Below, piece after piece: positions 46,526-56,800 of a stretch of 64,000 nucleotides of DNA (its first letter is position 1; each line of letters begins with the position of its first letter). The translations under genes were made by a program, and so were the position numbers. The DNA lies in assembly GCA_021234155.1 (NCBI GenBank), contig JAJEKV010000005.1, positions 20,630,089-20,694,088 of the forward strand. Reading direction: 5' to 3'. Under the pieces are notes generated by a model that saw only the letters and a list, made by a program, of their open reading frames with translations, did not search any database and was not told where the DNA came from. The stretch comes from Isoetes taiwanensis. Taxonomy: Eukaryota > Streptophyta > Lycopodiopsida > Isoetales > Isoetaceae.

Positions 46526-46542
46526 TGTTAAATTAAGTGTTT

Positions 46543-47583
46543 ATTCGAAGGACTCACAGAGACACAAAACCGCCGAGATAGGATAGGCTTGTCATTCATC
46601 ACAGTTAAAGATAATAAATGTGTGGAAACTAGAGAGAGAGAGAGAGAGGGATAGCCTATCAATATCGGACTACCCCTTAAAAAAGAATGTACAAGGCAAA
46701 ATGGTGGTAATGGCTACAACTTCATCGGGATAAAACTCGACGTTTCTCTCGTTTCGAGGAAAACCCTAATGAGAAAATGGTCGCCAACAACCTGAATGTT
46801 GCCCGGAGTCCCGGAGAGAAACGAGTTGATGGCAAACGAAAATAGAGCACGGACCAAAGAATCTACGAAGTTTCACCCTAATGTGTCCATGGAGAACCGG
46901 AAGGAGAGGGGTGATCTACGTAACAATAGAGCAGACTCTACAGACCTACGGAAAAACTGGCATCCCTGCAGCAATACCAAAAACTCAAAAAAGAACACCT
47001 CGAATGGTCGTGAGAAAACAAACAAGACAAACTCCGCACTAAGAAGGTCCAAATGAAAATAGAGGAAAAAAAGAACATAGAACATAACAAAAGATACATT
47101 CACCCATAGGTGGAAAAGCATCACCCAAATTGTGTGGAGAACCATTATGTAAAAATAATTACCCTCAAGGTGGAAATAAACAAGATAAAGCACACCCAAA
47201 TGTGGAGCAGAACCATTATGTAAAATATGCATCACCTCGAGGTGGAAATAACAAAGATCACCAAGCAGTGAGAACAAACACAAATGTGAGGGCGATGGAA
47301 ATAAAACATAAGAATAGCAACACTCACGCTGTGGAGAACAACAAAGAGGCATGAACAACAAAATACAAATGAAAAGAATTCCATACCGCCGTACAGGTAT
47401 GGGGAAGGGAGGGAAGCCACGCAGAGAAGAAGAAGAAGAAGAGTTGCCGGAGAAGACGCCACTTAGGGATAACCGGTACGCCAAAATGGAAATGGTTTGA
47501 AATGCCCCTTTCCGGTGAATGGCGGTATCCATGGCCTCGGATTGATGGGGATTTCGAAGGACTGGCGAGACACAAAACCGCCG
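46543..47583. repeat. ~1-kb segment flanked by 31-bp direct repeats
   Basis: 'ttcgaaggactcacagagac' + 'acaaaaccgccga' at 46543-46575 recurs as 'ttcgaaggactggcgagaca' + 'caaaaccgccga' at 47553-47584. Between them lie a (GA)n run (46630-46648), A-rich sequence, a ~67-bp tandem unit ('gagaaccattatgtaaaa' ... 'ggtggaaataa', 47100-47260, about three copies) and a (GAA)n run (47424-47442). The 239-codon minus frame here is Phe/Leu-rich and composition-driven. Confidence 0.65.
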
Positions 47584-47589
47584 ACTGCT

Positions 47590-49500
47590 CAAAGACTCTC
47601 AAATTATAAGCCCCACGCCGCGAAATCTCCGTATGTGATTAAGCCCGATAGCAAGAAGACACTCCCCTACCACCACCCTCGAAAGCAGCCTGACAGAATA
47701 AAGGACACGAAAAGAAAGGAGAGGAGCTTAAAAGAGGTCACGGACGAGGGATCAGATATGATAGGAACCGGTAGAAATACAGCGCCGGCGATAGTGGACG
47801 CGGCATGCGACGAAGGCAAGCGAAGAAGAAATCATATGACCACGGCAAATTGGTCTCGCTTGGAGTGGCGTGAGGAGAAAGGGAAACCGCAGTCCTAAGA
47901 GTCCGAAGCTACACGCTGATTCCAGAACCAAAGAATGCTGACAGCCTGTGAGAAAACGGTTTAAGAAGAAGAGCCTAAGCTACCGCTATGGATCTGCAGA
48001 TCACCAATGACCTGGAAAAGGAAAAGGACATTAGGAGAAAAAACAATGAAAAGAAAAACACGCCACCACGCATGACGGTAATCTAAGGAAGCTTCCACAA
48101 CAATTCTCATGAAGGATCTATCAAGAACATCAACGCGGGAGACAAGGAAAAGAAAGACAACGCCTACGTGCTGATAATGATAGCGAGCTAAAAATGAAGT
48201 CCCAAAAAGACAATAAAGTTATATTTTAAGCCCAAGGATAAATACGAGAAAAGAGGAATGCAAGCCAATGAACAAATCAACAAGAAAATAACCACGTATT
48301 AAGACTAAACTGATAAGTAGAAAGTAAAACAATGACGCCTTTAATAACAACATGAACAATGCTATAATCCCCAAAACCACATCGTGATTATATAATCAAT
48401 GTAGCGTATCACAAAAAAATGATCGAGTGAGCAGGAAAACAACGGACCTAAGCCCCCATAACCTAAAAATCAAGGAAAGAATATACAATATGAAAATAAT
48501 ACGACATGAAGTTTAAACCAACGAGGTGAATAGGCCTTTAAAGGATAAATAAGCGGTGTAAAAGAGCTCAAGAATGCAAAAAGATGACAAAGTGCAAAAT
48601 ATGGCAAAGAGAAGACCGAAAGGAAGTGCCAAACGCAACAAGTACAGATCCAAAAAAAAGCCAATGAAGACAAATACAAATAACGGTAATAATTAAGGCC
48701 GTAAAACCTAAAACTAGTATTAAGAACAACTGGTAAAGAACACAACGCTAAACCACAAGGTGCCAACAGGACTTCGCAGCCCCTACAACGCAGGGTCATG
48801 TAAGATCATCATCAGGACACGACATTGTCCCTACATCGCTCTCTACATTGTTTCTATCGTGACATATGTTCCAAAAAGAGTCGCATTCAATGATAACAAA
48901 TCCTCACAATCCCCTATAGAAAACGGGAAAATACCCACATTCATTTATCTAGATAAAATTGAGTAGCCACCACGCGGATTTAAAAGTATGCAGATATCGG
49001 GTCCACCAACCTAAAGCCCATATAAAACCAATAGAAAAAATCATCAACACATAGAAAAAAATGCATGGAAAATATTTTTACCTAAGTATTGTGGATTCCA
49101 TCTGCTAGGTAAAATTCCATCCCGCTACATCATGTGCATTCTTCTAGAACGATCCTGCCCGAGGCCTCAGCATCCCATTCCCATGCTGTCAGTGTACCTT
49201 CTCGATTGATCCCAAAACATCCATCTAAATGGTGCATCCTCACCGCCCATTTTTATACCTTCATGAATCACCTCCGCAGGGTCATCATGACGGAATCACC
49301 TTTATTCCATGCCGCTAATCACCATCTCGAATATTCACTAAAATTCAAAATTTTCACCTACTGCTCTGTGGGAGGTTTTCGCCATGGCTTGTTCACTGGC
49401 TTCTTCTTTTCTTGTTCTTGTTTTATTTTTGCTTTACGTATCAGCAAAGATCTGCCGTGTTTTCTTTCTAATCTTAGTTAAATCTACAAGCCAATCTTAG
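47590..49500. other. A-rich, T-poor DNA without recognised gene
   Basis: 47900-48760 is strongly A-rich on the plus strand. The block at 49010-49080 ('cccatataaaaccaatagaa' ... 'cacatagaaaaaaatgcatg') resembles 51515-51565, so this and 51480-52480 may be two copies of one diverged repeat. The frame 47497-47898 (133 codons, plus) is Lys/Arg-rich and unrecognised. Confidence 0.4.
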
Positions 49501-49518
49501 TTAGTCGCTTCGCAGATC

Positions 49519-50052
49519 CTACTGGAAGGAAATAGGGTCAGCCTCATGCTTGCGCATCCTGGTCCGGGACCAAGAAGTGTGCTTCGGGCCATCTTTCCGT
49601 GATCTTTGACGGGCGACCCACAGAGAAGGTAGAGGAATCCTACAGGCGATAACGATCGAATTAATGGAGGCATTTGGAGGCCTGAGAGGCCATATCTTGG
49701 ATGTCATGGCCCCAAGAAGGTGAGGGGAAGCGGGTGGATCCGCGAGGGCAAAAGGGCGAGGGCGATATAAAGCCAGCAGGGAGAGATCCAGGCCGGATTC
49801 ATGGCCATGCACGACTGACGTGAAGTTCCCCGCCGTATGGGGACATAGTTCCGTAAGCCCCAGCAAAAATTTATGAACCGCATCCAAGGTCACATCACTT
49901 TTATGATTGATTCCATTTCGCCATATGCCCAAAATCTTTGCAGTCATATGGAAATCGATTTCAGATTTGCTCCCCGTGATTTCTTCCCACTTCATAATCG
50001 ATGATTCTATACTTATGTTTTGGATCATGAACATGATTTTAAAGGTGATCAC
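49519..50052 (-). CDS. Uncharacterised ORF, 177 aa
   Basis: The longest open frame in this half of the window outside skewed DNA. It starts MITFKIMFMIQNISIESSIM and contains LDAVHKFLLGLTELCPHTAG. Base composition is balanced, which makes a chance frame of 177 codons less likely, yet I recognise no domain and see no partner exons. It may be the eroded coding part of an element, or a chance frame. Confidence 0.2.
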   Translation of the reverse strand: MITFKIMFMIQNISIESSIMKWEEITGSKSEIDFHMTAKILGIWRNGINHKSDVTLDAVHKFLLGLTELCPHTAGNFTSVVHGHESGLDLSLLALYRPRPFALADPPASPHLLGAMTSKIWPLRPPNASINSIVIACRIPLPSLWVARQRSRKDGPKHTSWSRTRMRKHEADPISFQ

Positions 50053-50565
50053 GGAAGCGTAAAATGAACGATGAGGCGAAGCTATGGTCGTAAATTTGCC
50101 GACCGAATATTACCGTACCGAGGTCTTTTTTCTCCTCCTGAATGCATTCTTCACAAAATTCATCAAATGATCAATGGGTCGCTTCGATTTGCTATAGTCG
50201 GGGAATAACATTGATTCTTTTCCCTTGCCGAAATTAAGTAACCTGTTATTGGAATTCCATCTTGCAAGCATTGAAATAAGGCTCGGCAGTATCATGCCCG
50301 CTCATAGGTTTTAATCCTAATTCTGCCATTGCCTTTTACTCCAACCGGTTGCCATTTAGTTTACGTGTGATTAAGAAGAGCCACGATTGAGGCAAACTAA
50401 AGATGAAACGAGGAGATGGAATCGAAAAATACCTCTCCGCAACCTAGCACACACACGACACACGCCCCGGGCTGCTAATGCACTCCAATAACCTCCGTTA
50501 TTATGCCAGAGAGGCGCTAGGAAGAGTATGAACAGGGATTAAACGTAGGATTTTGCAAAAGATAA
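50053..50565. other. No gene recognised
   Basis: About 510 bp. A 61-codon minus frame (50295-50110) has no domain. Confidence 0.35.
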
Positions 50566-50570
50566 AAACC

Positions 50571-50640
50571 GGGTTCTCGTCCTGTGGTTCGTGAGGCCGA
50601 CCGCCTCGAGGTTCGAATCTCCCAAAGAGAACATCCTTCA
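50571..50640 (+). mobile_element. tRNA-derived (SINE head) remnant
   Basis: B-box match 'ggttcgaatctcc' at 50610-50622, preceded by an A-box-like 'gtggttcgtgagg' at 50584-50596. 'ggttctc' (50572-50578) and 'gagaac' (50627-50632) can pair like an acceptor stem. The A-to-B spacing is too short for a full tRNA and no anticodon arm is evident, so a SINE head or degraded tRNA fits better than a working tRNA. Confidence 0.4.
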
Positions 50641-50834
50641 TTTTTATTGCCGCAACAGGTTAAGGTATGCTTAGCTAAACCATCCCTAACTAGTTTCATG
50701 GAATCAAAGGAAATTTTATCTCTAACCATTTTCTATGGAATCAAATGAAAATTTTGGATTGAACCATGGTAATTTTTCCTCCCCGCGGCCCGGCCTCAGA
50801 CGTGATACAGGTCCCGAGCCATTTGAAATTCCAT

Positions 50835-51350
50835 GGTGATTCCACCGAAGGAATACAGAGCTAGGTGGCATGTGATTCACCTGCTAGAATAACATCTTAA
50901 GTACGGCGATTCCACCTGCCAGAATATCACCTGCATGCGGACCTATCCGCGTATCATGTTGCTGGTGATTCCGACCTAAGAAGATTTCAATGAGGTAAGA
51001 TGCACCGCTGCGCACTTTACCAATTTGATTCCCGCCAGGGTATTTCACCAGGTGATTCCACCCCGGCAGATACTCAAGGTGATTCACCGGGTGGAATAGC
51101 CGAGGTTGTGCCCGGCTCCGGGCTAATAACATTTATGGTGATTCCATCTCACTTAATCGCATCGCGATTCCATCCGGGCTAATAGCAAGGTGGTGACTGC
51201 CCGCGTAATAACACGATTGTGATTCGGCCTCGGAATAAATAATTTGCTTGTGATCTCGCCCAGAATATACATGAGCGCGGCGGATTCCATCTCAAGAATC
51301 ATAAATTGGTGATTCTATCCGTGGAATAGCAAAGTTGCGACCTTCTGCTA
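50835..51350. repeat. 28-bp minisatellite, about 17 copies
   Basis: Copies of 'ggtgattccacctg.cagaat' + 'aacat' begin near 50835, 50871, 50905, 50963, 51023, 51051, 51078, 51104, 51136, 51162, 51190, 51217, 51248, 51279, 51307 and 51333. Intervals are mostly 26-31 bp or twice that where a copy is too diverged to see. Confidence 0.85.
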
Positions 51351-51479
51351 AATGACCAAAGCCGCACTCTCGTCGCACGGATAACTGGCCTCGGGTAACG
51401 ATAACTGGTTCTCTACCAGATTCCGGCCGGATGGAATTTTTGGTGGAATCCAATAACCGGCAAAAATATTTCGTTCAAA

Positions 51480-52480
51480 AATGCAATGATTCAAGAAAAC
51501 TGAGGGTTTGGCAGCCCATAAAGAACCAATAGAATCATTTGAAGCACATAGAAAAAATGCATGTATCTAAGCAAAATGAAGGAGACACTATATGATGCAA
51601 AATCAGATTCTAAGACAAGAAACCGGCTAAAAGTAGGTCCCATTACGCCTAGCAAATGCTTCGGCAACTCTCTAGATTTATATAAACGATGAGTGAAATT
51701 AAATCAATGACTTTATGAAAAACAAGAAGAGAACCCGCTATAGTATTCATAAGAACCATCAAAAATCAATAATCGTGAAAAAGAATTACAAAGGAACTCC
51801 ACCATAAATACGCTGAACAAATAAGCACCTATTACGACCCTAAGCAAAAAAAAACTCAAATATACGGAATACTGGAACACAAGCCATGTAGAAGAATATT
51901 AAAAAATAACTAAGATGGCATTACTACCAAGTCGTGTAACAATATTTTAACAACCTGGCAACGACATAAAAAGATAACAAAGTGCAACCCCAGCAACGCG
52001 GGTGAATAAATCTCTCGGCAATAAAAGCATGAAACCACGAACGCGCAGATATAAAATAAAACAACAAAGACAAGACTTTAGGAAACAACACATAGGCCAC
52101 GTAAAGAAACTAAAGTGTAAAATGCGGGCTTAACATAAACAAGAAAATCAACTGGAATAACCTGCATAACCTGTTGAAGAGGCGCGGCGTATCAAAACAA
52201 GATAAACCACAAGTGCAAAAATAAACCTAACAACTATGGGAAACTCCGTAATGTAGAAGATAATACCACCCTAATAACGTGATACCACTGAAAGCCTATG
52301 TAGTGCATCACAATAATAAGATACAACACAAGTGCAAAAGATAAAATCTAAACCACCATGTGTGGAAACTTAAACGCAGGTAAAGAGAATGCCACATATA
52401 ACCATGGGAACTACAATATAAAAATAACATACGGAAAGAAGGGCATGCCTGATGTCCAACCCAAACCCACCCGTCCGTCC
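51480..52480. other. A-rich, T-poor DNA adjoining the assembly gap
   Basis: About 1 kb rich in A and C with few T on the plus strand. 'cacaagtgcaaaa' occurs near 52208 and 52328, about 120 bp apart, so a degenerate tandem structure is present. No open frame of note. Confidence 0.5.
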
Positions 52481-52486
52481 GAGTGA

Positions 52487-52507
52487 GCAATACGTAACTG
52501 AACGAAG
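52487..52507. other. Oxford Nanopore adapter remnant (left of gap)
   Basis: 'gcaatacgtaactgaacgaa' plus one g matches the bottom strand of the standard ONT ligation (Y) adapter as I know it. It lies 9 bp before the N run and is the form expected at the 3' end of an untrimmed read. Not genomic. Confidence 0.93.
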
Positions 52508-52516
52508 GGCTACCAA

Positions 52517-52742
52517 NNNNNNNNNNNNNNNNNNNNNNNNNNNNNNNNNNNNNNNNNNNNNNNNNNNNNNNNNNNNNNNNNNNNNNNNNNNNNNNNNNNN
52601 NNNNNNNNNNNNNNNNNNNNNNNNNNNNNNNNNNNNNNNNNNNNNNNNNNNNNNNNNNNNNNNNNNNNNNNNNNNNNNNNNNNNNNNNNNNNNNNNNNNN
52701 NNNNNNNNNNNNNNNNNNNNNNNNNNNNNNNNNNNNNNNNNN
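52517..52742. other. Assembly gap, 226 N
   Basis: An uninterrupted run of N. The 122-codon open frame reported across it (52452-52820) is an artefact of translating N. Confidence 0.99.
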
Positions 52743-52746
52743 TTAT

Positions 52747-52772
52747 TGTACTTCGTTCAGTTACGTATTGCT
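52747..52772. other. Oxford Nanopore adapter remnant (right of gap)
   Basis: 'tgtacttcgttcagttacgt' followed by 'attgct' matches the top strand of the ONT ligation adapter, the form expected at the 5' start of an untrimmed read. It is the reverse complement of the remnant at 52487-52507. Not genomic. Confidence 0.95.
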
Positions 52773-52829
52773 AGCTTTGCATGCGAGTTGAGTTTTCATG
52801 AAGGAAATAAGGAAAATTGAAGGGGTAAA

Positions 52830-53040
52830 CCATGGGCAAAATGGTTTTAGCCATAAAATACTAAAAACACCCTAGATATACTAGATGTGGATTCCCCATA
52901 ATGCGGTTTTTAGAAATCATATGAAAACCATAGGAAAAATAGTACAAAATACCATGGCCTGTTATTATGCTATATTCTTGGCCTTGCTACAAAATAGCCA
53001 TTTGGCTAATCTTAGCCGTTATTTATTCCATGCTCATCAT
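52830..53040. mobile_element. Probable fragment of the MITE family seen at 3067-3802
   Basis: 52983-53035 ('ttgctacaaaatagccattt' ... 'cttagccgttatttattcca') closely matches 3750-3802, the right end of the other element. The left end ('accatgggcaaaatggtttt') is less clear and lies close to the gap, so the element may be truncated. Confidence 0.4.
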
Positions 53041-56000
53041 AGGCGGTATTGTAAAGTTACCAGCGACCTAGTCATAAACTCATGATATAGATTGTAATTC
53101 GGCATTGGCTCATATTTAAGCACAAGCCTTGGGACATGTCACATGCTAGAATGGTTCTTCCTATTCAACTAGAGATGGAGTTCGATTCAATGCTTAATTT
53201 TATAGGACAACAGTACGTTTCTATGAATTGCAAAGAAAATTGATATACACATCATGCAACACTTACTAATATTAATTGTTCAGTTTCAGCCTATCGTTTT
53301 CAACAACACTAAGCAATGGAGACGTCATAGTCTTTGACACCTTGTTTTCCTTAAATAGTTGAACTTTCAAAAATACAAACCATTCAACTTTTGTCACTTA
53401 GAATAATGCTCTATCGTCTACCCATTTTATCCACCTTGCATTCATTATTCACCTTTAACTAAAACCTTGGTACTCCATTATGGAAATGATTACGTTATAG
53501 CTCTTTATTCCACTTCCAAACACCATTACATCCACCCATTACGCATGCCAATGACTAATGCCTGTCTTTTCAAACCATACATAATGCATACGCCGATTCT
53601 ATTCTTCGTAATACTGCATGCCGAGTTACGATTCTGTCTTTTGCCCACTAAAATTATGGCCACATAATCCTTCGCCCTTCCCTGCTTTCCTCATTCTTTC
53701 GCCCGGCTTCCATGCTTTCCTCACTTCCATTTCTTTTCTTTCTTTTCTGGTCGGACAAAAGCGAGATGGCGATCAGTCATAGAATCCAGTCGCCCGGCGA
53801 GATATCCGACCATGAGATCCGTGGTCCGACTTAGATCAGCGAGAGATCAGAAGTCAAAGCGGAGGCCCTATTTTGATTCTTCCTTCCCTAGCGGCTGCAT
53901 CTTACTTTGTATGATTCTTCCCTTCAACGATTCAACTTCTTCCCTTGATGATTCAATACGCTCACGCTCTGTAGAATCATTTACAAAGCGCTGCTCTGCT
54001 CTACAAAATGCTTGATTGCTCTGCTCTTTAGAATCTGTTTCAAAAGCGGCTCATACTTTATTCCGTAAATCCCAGGCCACGGCGTTAATATTCGTCCCAT
54101 AATTCCGCATTTGGGAGGCTGATGCATACCTGGTAGGAATACCGGCTGATGCCGCGAAGCCTCGGCGGGCACCAGCATCGCGGCACCGTCGCGCCCGCCA
54201 CCGGTGGCGCGCCTGAAGCCTACGGTAATGTCTGCTACGTGAATTATAACAATCTAATTAACGATCTTCGATTGCATGCACGCGAGTGTCGAAAATGATG
54301 GGGAACGCACTTTTTGTATTTTACTGGATTATTGAGGAGGAGCCACAGTCACGTGACTCCCTTGCAATCAATCCATCTAAGCTTTCTTTGCTTTGCTCCA
54401 GCGAGCTCTGCTTCGGCACAAACAATTTGAGTTTTAGAATGCATGGCCATTGTATATACTGTTTGTTTGCTTGGGCAATCCTGTTTTAGCTTCAGCGACC
54501 TATCCTCTATGCTGCTACACTGCCCTTTCCGGTTCTCTGCTCAAGGGTGTTAAACGACCGTGGCAAGAGCAGGGGAAGATTTTGACTCCAGGGATGAACA
54601 CAGCCATCTAGAGCTGCCAGTTTTTGGCCGAAAAACAATTATCCAGTGTCTAAATCACCCAATCCGGCACAATTTTGCTTTTCAATCATCGAAAAACAAC
54701 CGCCCGTTTAATGCAAATCAGCCAATCTGGCTTGATTATTGCCCAATCGTGAAGATAATATCTGGAGTCTAAATCAGTGGATCTTTTGGCAGTTTTGGGC
54801 ATGTCAGGGGTATGGTTCAAGAACGGAGTTGCAAGATTGGTGGCAAATGCTTTGACGGAATAATTTGACGGAACGGGATATGGCACAAGAAGAAGAAATG
54901 TTTTTGGTGCATGTACCTTCTAACGAGATTATTACTTCATATGCCCATTTGGAGCCCAAGCTTTTAGCTCTGGGTTGGGAACGATATCGCATGAAGGCAG
55001 ATTTGATCTGAGTACCAAATGCTCTTCTGTGATCTAATCTCTCTTCCAGGCGATTTTGGAAAAATTCAAGACAATTCATATGTATGATATAGTCGTAAAT
55101 GCAAGGTAAAGACATTCTGTACACGGAGCCAATGATAGCATGCCCGTGGCACTAATTCTTCTCTGAATGTTTACCTCTGAAACAAAACGACCGGCGAAGT
55201 TTACAGCAGCGATTGCAACAATTCTACCTTGCATTCTTGATTTTTACCTCACATTCTACCTCTTTTTTACCTTACATTACGCTTCCCGAATGTCTTTTAC
55301 TGCTACATTCACGTTTCAGAATGGTTCTTCACCCGAGAGATAGAGGGTGTCAACGCCTCCTTCTTGTCGGCGGGAGTGTTCCGATCTGCAGTGGCTCATT
55401 CTTATCAAATAAAAAAGAATAGATCGGCCTTTGAGGTGAAGTTTACGAAGAAATTATACTGCTCATTGGGTAGTGTTATGTTCATATTCAAGCTCGGCTG
55501 TAAACGGGCTTTCTTTTCTGTGTCCTCTACTGCGGTTTAATTTTAAGCGGTGGTAGGGATTGATGAGAAACCAGGTAGAATCATCTCCAAAGAGAGGCAA
55601 CCAAGGATTGGGCTTGGGAAATGGCATTTTGGGCAATGAAGGATATCTGGCCAGGGAGGCTTCGGGAAGGTCGTAGACGAAGCGCGCCATGTCAAGCAAA
55701 TTGGCGATGGAAGGGCTGGCGGCTCTTCCGGGTGTGTCTGGGAAGTAAAATCTGCGATGCCATCATCACGGGCGCGGACTCGAGGCTATGGAAGCGTTAA
55801 GGCGGATCACCACTTCTTCTCACATTCAATAGAAATCCATTAATGGCATGCATTGCATTAGCCCGGGTTGAGCGTTAATATTAGGCCAAACACCGGCGGG
55901 TTGGCACTAAACGTTCGCGGCTATGGCTGCGATAAGTTTCTTGTATTCATGTGTAATAAGGCGACATAGATATTACAGCATATGTAATGTAAGACTTATG

Positions 56001-56800
56001 TGACTCATTAAAAGCTTAGAAAATGAGTAAGCATATAATATTGATAAAGACTGTATAGTAAAGATACTGCCAATCATTAGGTGAATCAATATGCATTTGT
56101 CATAGATCTAGTTAGGATATTTCCTAAGATTTCCTAACGTTGGGCATGCTTCTTACAAAGCCAGCGAATGTACTATCTGGAAACATCACTTATAAAGTCA
56201 AACGCTTTCATATCCGGCCTTTTACCCTTTAACATACCTTAAAATTCTAGCATTGGATTCTCAGATCAATTTATTAGCCTTATTGAATGTAATCTGTGAC
56301 CTTTTGCTCAATATAAGTGACAATGCTTGGAATATTTACCCCATTCAATATGTTACCAAACTTGGCACTAATTGAGGGACTATTGGTCCTGCCATTATTG
56401 TCATTGCCACCTTTAATGCTATAATACAAAAATTGATTGCGAGGAGCTAATGTCAATTTCCTTTAACTAACCAATGAGTGGAAGTGTCATCTTTGATGCC
56501 TTCTTGATTTTCAACGGTGGGGACGCTAAAAGTGCTTCACACAATAGATGAAACTTAACATTGGTTCTAAAAGTTAAATTATACGAAGATGAAATTCTTT
56601 TCATCTGTAAAGTAAAAGATAAACTTGGAATCGTCTTAAACATTTGTATTGATTTGCTACTTATTATAATATTTCCTCGGATCTTTTTCTTTATACTTCC
56701 TTCTAATAGTTTGTGCTTCTAAAGATTCTCTTGACCTTCTAGCACCTTATCAATTTGTCGAGATTTTTCTGAAATTTTGTGGATCAATGATCATTTGAAT
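53041..56800. other. Unassigned 3.8 kb
   Basis: Frames up to 106 codons (55124-54804 minus) with no domain. Small local repeats: 'cttccatgctttcctca' twice near 53680-53725, and 'gctctgctct' phrases near 53990-54030. A GC-rich patch lies at 54150-54225. Confidence 0.3.

Larger units (their letters stand above)
42207..46540 (+). mobile_element. Ty1/copia retrotransposon, all domains recognisable, frames broken
   Basis: On the plus strand domains appear in copia order: gag start (about 42548), protease region (43600-43770), GAG-pre-integrase (43771-44070), integrase core (44115-44400) and post-core (44400-44700), reverse transcriptase (45010-45760) and RNase H (46230-46520). A 5' LTR probably begins with 'tgttaaacattaaatt' at 42207. 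'tgttaaattaagtg' at about 46526, just after RNase H, may be the start of a 3' LTR that is cut off within about 20 bp by another sequence. Frameshifts and stops occur throughout. Confidence 0.85.

Noticed and set aside
46873-47592. 239-codon minus-strand frame, the longest in the window
   Set aside because: It lies in T-poor plus-strand DNA with tandem units and (GAA)n. The product is Phe/Leu/Ser-rich with no domain.
50571-50640. Functional tRNA gene
   Set aside because: The B box and an acceptor-like stem are present, but the A-to-B distance is too short and there is no anticodon arm; called a SINE or tRNA remnant instead.
50835-51350. CRISPR array
   Set aside because: Units are contiguous with no unique spacers of constant length, there are no cas genes, and the context is a plant genome.
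52452-52820. 122-codon frame across the N run
   Set aside because: It is mostly translated N and includes adapter sequence.
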